A DNA stretch of 64,000 bases, taken from Collimonas humicola (GTDB lineage: Bacteria; Pseudomonadota; Gammaproteobacteria; Burkholderiales; Burkholderiaceae_D). Positions within the stretch are counted from its first letter, which is position 1; the number at the start of each line of letters is the position of its first letter. This document shows positions 9,093 to 17,567 of the stretch, piece by piece. Both the position numbers and the translations under genes were made by a program. The DNA is taken from assembly GCF_018304945.1 (NCBI RefSeq), contig NZ_JAGQEE010000001.1, forward strand, positions 1,178,001 to 1,242,000, read 5' to 3'. Under the pieces are notes generated by a model. The model was not told where the DNA came from. It searched no databases and saw only the letters and a program-made list of their open reading frames with translations.

Positions 9093-10169
9093 TCAAGACT
9101 CCACCACTTTAACCCGCGCGGCCAAAGCACACATCAATTCATAGCCTATCGTGCCGGCAGCATGGGCCACTTCATCTATAGGCAAGCCGGCGCCCCACAT
9201 GGTCACGTTGCTGCCGACCGCCGCGCCGGGCACATTGGTCAGGTCGACCGAGAACATGTCCATCGACACCCGGCCGACAGTGACGGTACGGACACCATCG
9301 ACCAGCACCGGCGTGCCGTTGGGGGCGTGGCGCGGATAACCGTCGGCGTAGCCACAGGCCACCGCGCCCACCAGCATCGGCGCGGCGGCGACAAAACGGC
9401 TGCCGTAGCCGATCGCTTCGCCCGCGCCTATGCGCTGGATGCCGATGATCTTGCTGGTCAGCGTCATCGCCGGCTTCAGCCCGAACTGCTCGGCGCTGGC
9501 GCCGCCGGGGCTGGCGCCGTACAGCATGATGCCGGGCCGCACCCAGTCCGACTTCAGCTCCGGATGCATCAGGTCCGCCGCGGAATTGGCGATGCTGCGC
9601 TCTTCCTCGATGCCGGCCGTGCCTTGCTCGAACAGCTGCACTTGTTGCTGCAATGGCAAGCCGGGATTGAGCGGATCGTCAGCATTGGCGAAATGCGTCA
9701 TCAGCGTGATCTTGCGGACGATGGGAATCGCCCGCAGCCGCTGATAGGCCGCACGGTAGAGCTCGGACTTGAAACCCAGGCGGTTCATGCCGCTGTTCAT
9801 TTTCAGGTGGACGTCCAGCGCGCCCTTCAAGGCGGTCCGTTCCAGCAGCAGGATCTGGTCCGCGGAATGCACCGCGACATCGAGGCCGGCCTGCATCGCG
9901 GTTTCCAGGTCAGCGGCATCAAAAATACCTTCCAGCAATAAAATCGGCTTTTGCCAGCCCAGTTCGCGCAAACGCAAAGCGTTTTCGGGTTCGATCAGGG
10001 CCAGTCCATCGGCGTCGGCGAAGCCGCGCATGGCGCGCTCCAGGCCATGGCCGTAGGCGTTGGCCTTGACCACCGCCCAGATTTTCGCCTGCGGAGCATG
10101 CGATTTGGCAATACGCAGGTTGTGACGCAGCGCAGAAATATCTATCGAGGCAACGAGGGGTCTGGGCAT
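9093..10169 (-). CDS. alr: Alanine racemase
   Basis: PLP enzyme interconverting L- and D-alanine for peptidoglycan. With the ATG at 10169 the product is 358 residues, starting MPRPLVASID as in other proteobacterial Alr proteins. Lys35 (VVKANAYGHG) binds PLP and Tyr255 (IGYGSRF) is the second catalytic base, matching family spacing. A longer reading from a GTG at 10202 adds 11 residues with no family match. Upstream of radA on the same strand. Confidence 0.96.
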   Translation of the reverse strand: MPRPLVASIDISALRHNLRIAKSHAPQAKIWAVVKANAYGHGLERAMRGFADADGLALIEPENALRLRELGWQKPILLLEGIFDAADLETAMQAGLDVAVHSADQILLLERTALKGALDVHLKMNSGMNRLGFKSELYRAAYQRLRAIPIVRKITLMTHFANADDPLNPGLPLQQQVQLFEQGTAGIEEERSIANSAADLMHPELKSDWVRPGIMLYGASPGGASAEQFGLKPAMTLTSKIIGIQRIGAGEAIGYGSRFVAAAPMLVGAVACGYADGYPRHAPNGTPVLVDGVRTVTVGRVSMDMFSVDLTNVPGAAVGSNVTMWGAGLPIDEVAHAAGTIGYELMCALAARVKVVES

Positions 10170-10350
10170 GAATGGCAGAAATGCTGAAGATTCGTAGAGC
10201 ACTCTATTTTACCGGAAGCAAGTCCGGCAAAGGCTTGGCAATTTCTCAATAATCCGCCTGAACGTTTTGGCTTTTGCATCCGTCATAATCACGGACCGGT
10301 CATATTTTCATGGTATAAAGCAGGCCGGGGACACATTGTTACATTCTGGG

Positions 10351-11619
10351 ATGCGGATGAATCGCGGTTTTTACACCATCATGGCAGCGCAGTTTTTTTC
10401 TTCGCTAGCCGACAACGCCCTGCTTATAGCGGCCATCGCCTTACTGGCGGAAATGTCCTCGCCGGACTGGATGACTCCCTTACTGAAGTTGTTTTTTGTC
10501 CTGTCTTACGTGCTGTTAGCCGCTTTTGTCGGCGCTTTCGCCGATTCTTTGCCAAAAGGCAAAGTCATGTTCATCACCAACATGATCAAGATCGCCGGCT
10601 GCCTGATGATGTTCGCCGATGTCCATCCATTGATTGCCTATGCAGTCGTCGGCTTCGGCGCGGCAGCATATTCGCCGGCCAAGTACGGTATCCTGACAGA
10701 ACTATTGCCGGCAGAGAAACTAGTTGCCGCCAACGGCTGGATCGAAGGCCTGACCATGGCCTCCATCATCCTCGGCACGGTCCTCGGCGGCGCCCTGGTC
10801 AGCCCGCACGTAGTCTCGATACTGCTGCAGTGGCACATACCCATCATCAACTGGCACCTGAACACCCCAACCCATGCCGCACTGATGGTGATCGGCGCGC
10901 TGTATGTGATCGCCACCATCTTCAACCTGAAGATCCCTGACACCGGCGCCCGCTACCCGCACCAGCAGCACAGGCCGAGCAAGCTGATCGTCGACTTCGC
11001 CAATTGCTGCGCGATCCTGTGGAAAGACAAGCTGGGACAAATCTCGCTGGCCGTCACTACCCTGTTCTGGGGGGCCGGCGCCACCCTGCAGTTCATCGTC
11101 TTGAAATGGGCGGAGAAGTCGCTCGGCATGCCGCTCGACAAGGCCGCCATCCTGCAAGGCGTGGTGGCGTTTGGGGTAGCCATCGGCGCCGGCGCCGCGG
11201 CGCGCATGATTCCCTTGAAAAAATCGCTGACGGTGATGCCGATGGGCATCGTAATGGGCGTAGTCGTGATGGCCATGACCGTGGTGCACTCAATCTGGGT
11301 GGCCTACCCGCTGCTGATCATCATCGGCGCCCTTTCAGGCTATTTCGTGGTGCCAATGAATGCGCTATTACAACATCGCGGCCACGTGCTGATGAGCGCA
11401 GGCCATTCGATCGCGGTGCAGAATTTCAACGAGAACCTGTCAGTGCTGACCATGCTGGTGCTGTACGCCCTGATGATCAAGATCGATCTGGACGTAAATA
11501 TCGTCATCCTGATGTTCGGCTCGTTTGTGGCCTGCATCATGCTGCTCATCATGCGCAAGCACGCCGCCAACCAGCGCGAGCATGATTCGCTGGCCTTGAT
11601 TGGCGAAATCAAACACTAA
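10351..11619 (+). CDS. lplT: Lysophospholipid transporter LplT
   Basis: Major-facilitator protein that flips lysophospholipids across the inner membrane for reacylation. About 420 residues with around twelve hydrophobic segments; the N-terminal FYTIMAAQFFSSLADNALL and the AAAYSPAKYGILTELLPAEKL stretch are characteristic of LplT. In many proteobacteria it is linked or fused to an acyltransferase (Aas), which is not adjacent here. ATGs at 10351 and 10357 are plausible starts; the earlier in-frame codons (from 10267) add non-family sequence. Divergent from alr; ended by a strong terminator. Confidence 0.93.
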   Translation: MRMNRGFYTIMAAQFFSSLADNALLIAAIALLAEMSSPDWMTPLLKLFFVLSYVLLAAFVGAFADSLPKGKVMFITNMIKIAGCLMMFADVHPLIAYAVVGFGAAAYSPAKYGILTELLPAEKLVAANGWIEGLTMASIILGTVLGGALVSPHVVSILLQWHIPIINWHLNTPTHAALMVIGALYVIATIFNLKIPDTGARYPHQQHRPSKLIVDFANCCAILWKDKLGQISLAVTTLFWGAGATLQFIVLKWAEKSLGMPLDKAAILQGVVAFGVAIGAGAAARMIPLKKSLTVMPMGIVMGVVVMAMTVVHSIWVAYPLLIIIGALSGYFVVPMNALLQHRGHVLMSAGHSIAVQNFNENLSVLTMLVLYALMIKIDLDVNIVILMFGSFVACIMLLIMRKHAANQREHDSLALIGEIKH

Positions 11620-11637
11620 CAAAATATTCACAAGGCA

Positions 11638-11667
11638 ACAAAAAAGCGGGCTTGCCCGCTTTTTTTC
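11638..11667 (+). terminator. Bidirectional terminator between lplT and the convergent beta-barrel gene
   Basis: A 7-bp stem AGCGGGC/GCCCGCT (11645-11651 and 11654-11660) is flanked by an A-run on the left and T7 on the right. It can therefore terminate both lplT (plus strand) and the OMP-like gene at 11693-12511 (minus strand). Confidence 0.9.
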
Positions 11668-11692
11668 TAATCGTGCGGCATCACCGGAATGA

Positions 11693-12511
11693 TTAAAACT
11701 CCTTCTGTACCGTCAGCGATGCGCCAAGGGAATTCCAAGTACCGATATAGCTGCTACGCTTGCCGGTATGGGTTCCGCTCAGGCCCGGTGTGATATTCCA
11801 GCCTTTAACCGGCGTATAGCGCAGCTGCGCGCCGCCAGCTACCGTGTTATAGCTGGAAAGCCCCTGATATCCGTCGATACGACTGACGCGGGCATATGGC
11901 ACGAAGGTAATTTGCGGCGATGCCTGCCATATGAGAAAAGCGCCCAGTCCGGCACTATCAGGCCCTCCCTGCGCTTTTTCAAAATTCAGCGAAAAAGCTG
12001 TCTTGATTGCCGGAGTAAATATGTGCAGGTAGCTTGCGTCAGCATTTACAAATCCCGACGAACCGCTGTGATGCAAGACGGAGGCCCTGAGCAGCACTTC
12101 ATTGCTACCATCAGCGCTTTTAAAAGCGCGATATTTCAGACCGAAAGTCGCATCGCTGAAGCCCTTGTCACCATCAAAGTCGCGGGAAGCACTCTTACCC
12201 GCATAGGTATAACGCATTCCAACATGATTGCTTAGGACATAAGGAAGATCGGCAAACAATTCGATGCCATAGCCCAGTCCGACATTTCCACCGAGAATTG
12301 CCCTGCTTTCGTAATCATGCTGTTCCGCTGAGTATCCTGGTGCATAAGGGCTACTGTAAGAAGAATTACTGCGGCTGCCCGACAAGCTGCCGTCAACGGC
12401 AAACTGTCCCTGATCCCGAACTGTAAAACGAGAAATGATGTCCTCCGCTTGAGCAGCAGACGAAAAAAAAGCACCAAGCAGTGCTGTTGTGATTATTGCT
12501 AGCTTCCCCAT
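11693..12511 (-). CDS. Putative outer-membrane beta-barrel protein
   Basis: A 272-residue protein of unassigned role. A cleavable signal peptide is clear (MGKLAIITTALLGAFFSSAAQA, cleaved after AQA near residue 22). The rest alternates polar and hydrophobic/aromatic residues in beta-strand fashion, rich in Gly, Ser and Tyr, and ends in a terminal Phe (TVQKEF) typical of BAM-assembled barrels. Segments such as NVGLGYGIELFADLPYVL and ATFGLKYRAFK resemble transporter/MetA-pathway-like outer membrane proteins, a loose match only. AAGGGA six bases before the ATG supports the start. Convergent with lplT; no operon partner. Coding is less GC-rich than its neighbours. Confidence 0.75.
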   Translation of the reverse strand: MGKLAIITTALLGAFFSSAAQAEDIISRFTVRDQGQFAVDGSLSGSRSNSSYSSPYAPGYSAEQHDYESRAILGGNVGLGYGIELFADLPYVLSNHVGMRYTYAGKSASRDFDGDKGFSDATFGLKYRAFKSADGSNEVLLRASVLHHSGSSGFVNADASYLHIFTPAIKTAFSLNFEKAQGGPDSAGLGAFLIWQASPQITFVPYARVSRIDGYQGLSSYNTVAGGAQLRYTPVKGWNITPGLSGTHTGKRSSYIGTWNSLGASLTVQKEF

Positions 12512-12643
12512 GCATTCCCTTGTTATTGACGCGCCGATTTTGACATATTAAATTACATGCGCATTATGCCGGGAACAACATTGCCTGGAAAGAAATTTTT
12601 AGCGAGGAGAACTCTTCGCCTGTCAGGCTGAGCAAATAAATCG

Positions 12644-13630
12644 CTAACGTCGGTGGCGCCGGACAGCCGCACGCGCCGCCCAGTCGGATGGCACTACGAA
12701 ACCGCGATCGGTTTCCAGGCCAAATTCGCCTTCGGGACGTAAAGTGACCAGCAGCACTGGCGAGGCATCGCCGGAAAAATATCCCGACAAGGCTAATTGC
12801 ATTTGTGCCGCGCTTCGCACATCTTCAGACGCCACCTTGGCCGGAGCCAGCCAGCGTTGGCGGGGCAAGAGATAGTATCCGGCAGTCTCATCCAGCTGCA
12901 AATCGGGCCACGCGCACCAATAGCCGCGGCAGGCATTTGGCGATACGCCGGGAACGTCAGCCGGATGCCGCTGGTCCTGGTAAAAGAGCCAGCCCTTCAT
13001 CAATACCCGCGCCGACACAACCGCTTCGCTCAGATGTGCCTGGGCTGCAGGATGCTGCGACAAAGCCAGCTGATGCTGCAAAAGCTTTTGCATTTTCGAT
13101 CCCAGCGAATCGGCCATGTCTCGGCCGATAAAATCGTCCGCCTGCAGGCTGGCGCCGCTGGTTTCCAGCAAATAGAACTTGCTGGCGAACTCCCAGTGGA
13201 CCAGGCCGCCATTGAGACGCAGCAGGAAATCGAATTCGCCTACCGTATCGTTTTTGCTGGCCCGCACCTGCACGCTGTGGGCCACCAGCAGTTGCCGCCG
13301 CTCGAAATAGAACGCCAGCAGTTTTTCCGCATACAGGCCGAGGCGGGTCGAGGGCAAGCTGCCTATATACCCATGCAAATCCTGGAGTTTTTGCGGCTGC
13401 TGATCCAGCTCATTGAGCCAAGTCGCCAGATCCGCATCGACATAGGTGGCGATCCGGCCCTGCCATTGCGCGGCCTGCGGATCAAGCAGGTCGGGAGCAT
13501 CCAGCAGCCATGCCAGCGCACGGACGTGGGGATCGCGCAAGTGATTCCAGCGGCGGTGAAACTGTTCCTGGCAGGTGCAGCCAGGCGTCAGCGCCGCAAG
13601 CCCTGCTGCCTCATTCGGGGATGTTGGCAT
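12644..13630 (-). CDS. DUF1853 family protein
   Basis: A 328-residue cytosolic protein matching DUF1853 (conserved HVRALAWLLDAPDLL near the N-terminus). Biochemical function is unknown. The centre has an acidic-basic pattern, GEFDFLLR followed by VHWEFASKFYLL (about residues 131-155), that looks like the D...ExK core of PD-(D/E)XK nuclease folds; this is an inference from pattern, not proof. The start lies 20 nt inside the end of the uracil-DNA glycosylase gene, so the two are translationally coupled, which makes a nucleic-acid role more believable. Confidence 0.85.
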   Translation of the reverse strand: MPTSPNEAAGLAALTPGCTCQEQFHRRWNHLRDPHVRALAWLLDAPDLLDPQAAQWQGRIATYVDADLATWLNELDQQPQKLQDLHGYIGSLPSTRLGLYAEKLLAFYFERRQLLVAHSVQVRASKNDTVGEFDFLLRLNGGLVHWEFASKFYLLETSGASLQADDFIGRDMADSLGSKMQKLLQHQLALSQHPAAQAHLSEAVVSARVLMKGWLFYQDQRHPADVPGVSPNACRGYWCAWPDLQLDETAGYYLLPRQRWLAPAKVASEDVRSAAQMQLALSGYFSGDASPVLLVTLRPEGEFGLETDRGFVVPSDWAARAAVRRHRR

Positions 13631-14504
13631 AGGTGCTCATGGCCAGGCACAGGTCGCTCCAGACCTTGCCCTTGTCCGCCAGCTGCCGCAGCAGGTAGGC
13701 CGGGTGATAGGTCACTATCAGAGGCCGATCCGCATAGCGATGGACGCTGCCGCGCAGCTTGGAAACCGGCGTGGACGAATCCAGTCCGAGCAGTGATAGG
13801 GCAGCGGTCTTGCCCAGCGCCACCAGCACGGTGGGCTGGATCAGTTCGATCTGGCGCTGCAGATACGGCAGGCAGGCCGCCACCTCATCGGCGGCAGGCG
13901 GCCGGTCGCGGCCGTTTTCATCGGTCGGACGGCACTTGACGATGTTGGCGATGTAGGCGTTTTCGCCGCGCGCCAGGCCCATCGCCAGCAGGATATTGTC
14001 GAGCAGCTTGCCGGCCGGGCCGACAAACGGTTCGCCCTGGATATCCTCGTTGCGTCCCGGACCTTCGCCGATAAACAGCCATCTGGCCTTGCTGTCGCCG
14101 ACGCCGAACACGGTATTCTTGCGTCCGCGGCATAGCCCGCATGCAGTGCATTCCGCCACGGCTTTCTGCAACTGCGGCCAGTCCATCGCCATCGGCGACG
14201 TTAGCGACTGTAGCGAGACAGCTGGCACCGGCGGCGCAGAGACGACGTCATCGTCATTCCAGGGCGAAGGGGATGCGTCATGCGCCGGCAAGGCGTGCGT
14301 CGCCGGCGCAGCTGCGCTGTCGGCTTGCGGAGCCGGATCGCTCATCAAAGAAACCGGAATCTCCGCAGACATATTCTCCTGCTGCGCAACATCGATCGAT
14401 TCTGGCGCATCCTCGCTCAAGGCAGCAACGCCCTCGCGCCGCAGCCAGATCGGCCCCAAGCCGATTTCATCAAGGAAAACGCTGCGCCGGGTCATTTCGC
14501 TCAT
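13611..14504 (-). CDS. Uracil-DNA glycosylase, family 4 (4Fe-4S)
   Basis: Removes uracil from DNA in base excision repair. The catalytic domain (about 108-297) has motif 1 GEGPGRNEDIQGEPFVGPAG (146-165) and motif 2 HPAYLLR, plus four Fe-S cysteines at 119, 122, 191 and 211, which define family 4. Residues 1-105 are a Pro/Ala/Asp-rich low-complexity extension, giving 297 residues against about 200 for the core; such extensions occur in betaproteobacteria. Overlaps rimI by 4 nt and DUF1853 by 20 nt in the run tsaB-rimI-udg-DUF1853. Confidence 0.95.
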   Translation of the reverse strand: MSEMTRRSVFLDEIGLGPIWLRREGVAALSEDAPESIDVAQQENMSAEIPVSLMSDPAPQADSAAAPATHALPAHDASPSPWNDDDVVSAPPVPAVSLQSLTSPMAMDWPQLQKAVAECTACGLCRGRKNTVFGVGDSKARWLFIGEGPGRNEDIQGEPFVGPAGKLLDNILLAMGLARGENAYIANIVKCRPTDENGRDRPPAADEVAACLPYLQRQIELIQPTVLVALGKTAALSLLGLDSSTPVSKLRGSVHRYADRPLIVTYHPAYLLRQLADKGKVWSDLCLAMSTYANIPE

Positions 14505-14986
14505 AAGGGCAGCCTCATGACGATGGCTTCTTCGCGCTTGTTGTCGGCGGCCGGATAATAGTCGCGGCGGCGGCCGATCTCGGCGAAACCATAGCGCCGA
14601 TAAATCTCTATCGCGCGCGTATTCGACGGCCGCACTTCAAGCAGCACCGACTGCATCTGCTGCTGATGCGCCAGGATGCAGACCTTATCCAGCATCATTT
14701 TGCCGATGCCGCGCCGGTGCATGTCGCCATGCACGCTGATATTCAGCAAATGTGCTTCGTCAAGCGCCGCCATCATGAAAAAATACCCCAGCAAGACACC
14801 GCCCGCATCGCGCAGCACCCAGCATTGGTAGCCGCTCTGGATCGAATCGACAAAATTTCCATGGGTCCATGGATGGGAATACACGCTCTTTTCGATCGCG
14901 ACTACTTCATCCAGATCTTCGACACGCATCTCGGCGAAGGCGAGCGGCCGCCGCAAACCCGGGGACTCTTGCACGCTGGCGTTCAT
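14501..14986 (-). CDS. rimI: Ribosomal protein bS18-alanine N-acetyltransferase
   Basis: GNAT acetyltransferase modifying the N-terminal alanine of ribosomal protein S18. 161 residues; acetyl-CoA-binding motif A is visible in HGDMHRRGIGKMMLDKV, followed by LEVRPSNTRAIEIYRRYGFAEIGRRRDYY. Immediately follows tsaB with a 4-nt overlap, the conserved tsaB-rimI pairing of many bacteria, and overlaps the UDG gene by 4 nt downstream. Confidence 0.95.
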   Translation of the reverse strand: MNASVQESPGLRRPLAFAEMRVEDLDEVVAIEKSVYSHPWTHGNFVDSIQSGYQCWVLRDAGGVLLGYFFMMAALDEAHLLNISVHGDMHRRGIGKMMLDKVCILAHQQQMQSVLLEVRPSNTRAIEIYRRYGFAEIGRRRDYYPAADNKREEAIVMRLPL

Positions 14987-15693
14987 GGCTGCGCCTTGGC
15001 CGCGCGCTCGGCGGTGGTGAGTGCGACGTTGTTACGTAAATACAAAGGCTGGGCTTCTACCGCATTCAAGCCTTTTCCTTGAGAAAAAGCGTTGCTGCCC
15101 AAAGCAGCGATCTGGCGTGCATTCGGCATCACGCCTGGCAAACTCGCCGCGGCAAACGGCGCCGCCGCAAACGCCTCGGCATATGCCGACAAACCATTGC
15201 CGCAGGCCTGCAAAGCCTTGGCGCTGGGATTCAAAGGCAGGGGCAGCACGGCTGCCGGCGCCGACAAGGTCGGCTCGACGATGACTTGCCACTGACCGTC
15301 GGCAAAGCGATATTGCGCCCAATAGACCTCGCCCATGCGCGCGTCCAGCACCGCTAGCACATCGTCGGCGCCGTTGAGGTCGCGGCAGGCTTGCGCCATG
15401 GCGGCCAGGGTCACCACCGGCAGCACCGGCAGGCCGGCGCCGAACGCCAGGCCCTGGACGATGCCGCAGGCGGTACGCACGCCGGTAAACGAACCGGGAC
15501 CGACGCCGAACGCCAGCGCGTCGCATTGCGCCAGGCTGATGCCGGCTTCGGCCAGCAAGCTTTGCACCATCGGCAGGATGGCAAGGGAATGAGTTTGAAC
15601 GCCCGCCGATTCGCGGGTAATCACCTGGCCGCCCCGCAATAAGGCGGCGGAGGCCAGTTCGGTAGATGTTTCGATGGCAAGAATGGTCTGCAT
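14983..15693 (-). CDS. tsaB: tRNA N6-threonylcarbamoyladenosine biosynthesis protein TsaB
   Basis: Non-catalytic ASKHA-fold partner of TsaD in making t6A37 in ANN-decoding tRNAs. From the ATG at 15693 it is 236 residues beginning MQTILAIETSTELASAALL; family hallmarks THSLAILPMVQSLL and GPGSFTGVR are present. An upstream in-frame ATG at 15738 adds 15 residues without family similarity. First gene of the overlapping tsaB-rimI-udg-DUF1853 run. Divergent from a thioredoxin-fold gene with about 80 bp between starts. Confidence 0.96.
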   Translation of the reverse strand: MQTILAIETSTELASAALLRGGQVITRESAGVQTHSLAILPMVQSLLAEAGISLAQCDALAFGVGPGSFTGVRTACGIVQGLAFGAGLPVLPVVTLAAMAQACRDLNGADDVLAVLDARMGEVYWAQYRFADGQWQVIVEPTLSAPAAVLPLPLNPSAKALQACGNGLSAYAEAFAAAPFAAASLPGVMPNARQIAALGSNAFSQGKGLNAVEAQPLYLRNNVALTTAERAAKAQP

Positions 15694-15773
15694 AGGCAGT
15701 ATTTTACCGCGCCAGGCGCGGCCCGGATTGCTATTCAACCAGAATCAAGCGCAGTCACGGTAAAATACCCGCT

Positions 15774-16196
15774 ATGCGGATCCTCACTCTCGACCACCAC
15801 AATCACGCGCAGCTTGCCGACATCCTCAGCGAAGACGGCTGGGTGGTGGCTTGCCTGTGCGCCGCCTGGTGCGGCAGTTGCCGGGAATACTTCGCGAACT
15901 TCACGGCACTGGCGCAGCGCCATCCGCAAGTGCAGTTTGCGTGGATAGATATCGAAGACCAGGCAGAACTGGTCGGCGACCTGGACATCGATAATTTTCC
16001 CACCTTGCTGATCCAGCGCGGGGATATCGTGACTTTCCTGGCCCCGGTTGAAATGGATTTGCGCCTGGCCGAGCGCATCCTGCTGGCGCAGATGAGCAAG
16101 AGTGCGGATGAATTGCGGAGCGAAGCCCAGAGCAGCGAAGAGCGCCGCCTGTGGCAACAGGAAGGCAATCTGCTGCGGCGGCTGACGAACAGCTGA
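15774..16196 (+). CDS. Thioredoxin-family protein
   Basis: A 140-residue thioredoxin-fold protein without signal peptide, so cytosolic. The redox motif is CAAWCGSCREY (CGSC near residues 33-36), a variant of CGPC. The cis-Pro segment DNFPTLLIQRGD is present. After the fold, the last 40 residues are charged and helical (DELRSEAQSSEERRLWQQEG), longer than classical thioredoxin. Probably a disulfide reductase of unknown partner. Divergent from tsaB, and its stop is 12 nt from the convergent LysR gene stop. Confidence 0.88.
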   Translation: MRILTLDHHNHAQLADILSEDGWVVACLCAAWCGSCREYFANFTALAQRHPQVQFAWIDIEDQAELVGDLDIDNFPTLLIQRGDIVTFLAPVEMDLRLAERILLAQMSKSADELRSEAQSSEERRLWQQEGNLLRRLTNS

Positions 16197-16208
16197 AACA
16201 CAGCCTGC

Positions 16209-17123
16209 TCAGGACACCAGCCAGGGATCGCAATCCGGATGCGGAAACTGCGCCATCATGAAGTCGACAAAACTGCGCACTTTGGCCGACAGCAGCCGCC
16301 GGCTAGGATACACCAGGCGCACCGCCACCTTGTTGATTTGATAGTCCGGCAACACCCGCACTACCCGGCCCGCCGCCATGTCGTCGCCCAGCGTGTACGA
16401 ACTGCGCATGGCGATTCCCATCCCCGCCAGCAGGCAATGGCGCAGCAGTTCCGTGTTATTCGACATCACCTTGCTGGCAATCGGAACCACCGAGGTGCCT
16501 TGCGCCGACTGGAAAGTCCAGTGATGGCGCAAGTGTTCCAGTGAAAAATTCAGGCAGGCATGCCGCGCCAGATCCTCCGGCGCCTGCGGCTCGCCATGCT
16601 GGGCGATATAGGCTGGCGAAGCGCACAGCAGCACCTCGGCGATGCCCAGCTGGCGCGCCACCATGCTGACATCGAATTTCTGGTTGACGGAGAAGATCCC
16701 GACATCAAAGCCTTCTTCGATCAGATCGGCGGTGCGGTCCGACAGCGTCACGTCGAGCTGGACGTCCGGATACTGCTTCGAGTACAGCGGCAGCAAGCGC
16801 GCCAGCTGCGTCTGGCCAAAGCCGATCTGCGAATAGATGTGCAGCGTGCCGGCAGGATTGGTCGACAGCACCGAGGCGGCGGCCTCGGCCTCGTCGATTT
16901 CGTCGAGGATCTGGCGCACCCGCTCCAGATAGGCCTGGCCCGGCTCGGTCAGGGCCATGCGGCGGGTCGAACGGTGCAGCAAGCGGATCCCAAGATGATT
17001 TTCAAGATCGGCGACCAGGCGCGTAACGACCGCGTTCGACATGTCCAGCACCTGAGCGGCAGCGACAAAGCTGCCCTGCTCCACCACTTTTGCAAATACG
17101 CGCATGGATTGCAAGCGGTCCAT
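16209..17123 (-). CDS. LysR-family transcriptional regulator
   Basis: 304 residues: winged helix-turn-helix at residues 1-60 (SFVAAAQVLDMSNAVVTRLV, LGIRLLHRSTRRMALT) and a LysR substrate-binding domain from about 90 to 300. The TLHIYSQIGFGQTQLARLLP region places it in the same broad subgroup as many aromatic/quinone-responsive regulators, though effector and targets are not deducible. It faces away from the small membrane-protein gene upstream and has no clear divergent target. Confidence 0.92.
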   Translation of the reverse strand: MDRLQSMRVFAKVVEQGSFVAAAQVLDMSNAVVTRLVADLENHLGIRLLHRSTRRMALTEPGQAYLERVRQILDEIDEAEAAASVLSTNPAGTLHIYSQIGFGQTQLARLLPLYSKQYPDVQLDVTLSDRTADLIEEGFDVGIFSVNQKFDVSMVARQLGIAEVLLCASPAYIAQHGEPQAPEDLARHACLNFSLEHLRHHWTFQSAQGTSVVPIASKVMSNNTELLRHCLLAGMGIAMRSSYTLGDDMAAGRVVRVLPDYQINKVAVRLVYPSRRLLSAKVRSFVDFMMAQFPHPDCDPWLVS

Positions 17124-17173
17124 CTATATTGTCCTTATTTACCGTAGATTTTCTTCAAGTTTGTCCGCCACGC

Positions 17174-17512
17174 TCATTTACTCAACAGGGACACGAAGCT
17201 GACCACCAGCGCCAGCACGGCGACGCCGATGCTGACGCCGCACAGCAGGCCGGCGCGCGCCAGTTTGGCGTCAACCGCCTGCACCTCCCGCTCCAGCATC
17301 AGCAAGGCCGCGCTCAGCTGCTCCGCCAGCGCTTTGATGTCGCCGGCGTTCTGCAAAGACGCTCCCTGCAACTCTGTCACCTGCTGCTGCAAAATCTGGA
17401 TCTGGCTCTCCTCCGTATTCCCTTTGCGGCGAGTAAATACCGGCACCGCCACTGAAATAATGTCGCTTACATACGGAAGTATCGCCTTTGTTACCGAAAC
17501 CCATGCTGACAT
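17174..17512 (-). CDS. Small coiled-coil membrane protein, uncharacterised
   Basis: A 112-residue protein I do not recognise. Visible layout: a short amphipathic/hydrophobic N-terminus (residues 1-28), a basic patch TRRKGN, a coiled-coil-like segment (about 35-80) rich in Gln, Leu, Ala and Glu with heptad spacing, and a C-terminal transmembrane helix (about 88-110). Topology suggests a tail-anchored membrane protein. GGAGG six bases upstream of the ATG makes translation credible. It follows the YbbA-like ATPase gene by 55 nt on the same strand and may be co-transcribed. Confidence 0.7.
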   Translation of the reverse strand: MSAWVSVTKAILPYVSDIISVAVPVFTRRKGNTEESQIQILQQQVTELQGASLQNAGDIKALAEQLSAALLMLEREVQAVDAKLARAGLLCGVSIGVAVLALVVSFVSLLSK

Positions 17513-17567
17513 CCATCACCTCCAATTGCCTGCCTGTTCTGTACCGCGAATCCGAGTTGATCCGAGC

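Noticed and set aside
10267-10350. N-terminal extension of lplT
   Set aside because: The in-frame codons before 10351 give a non-hydrophobic leader unlike the family and overlap the likely divergent promoter region with alr.
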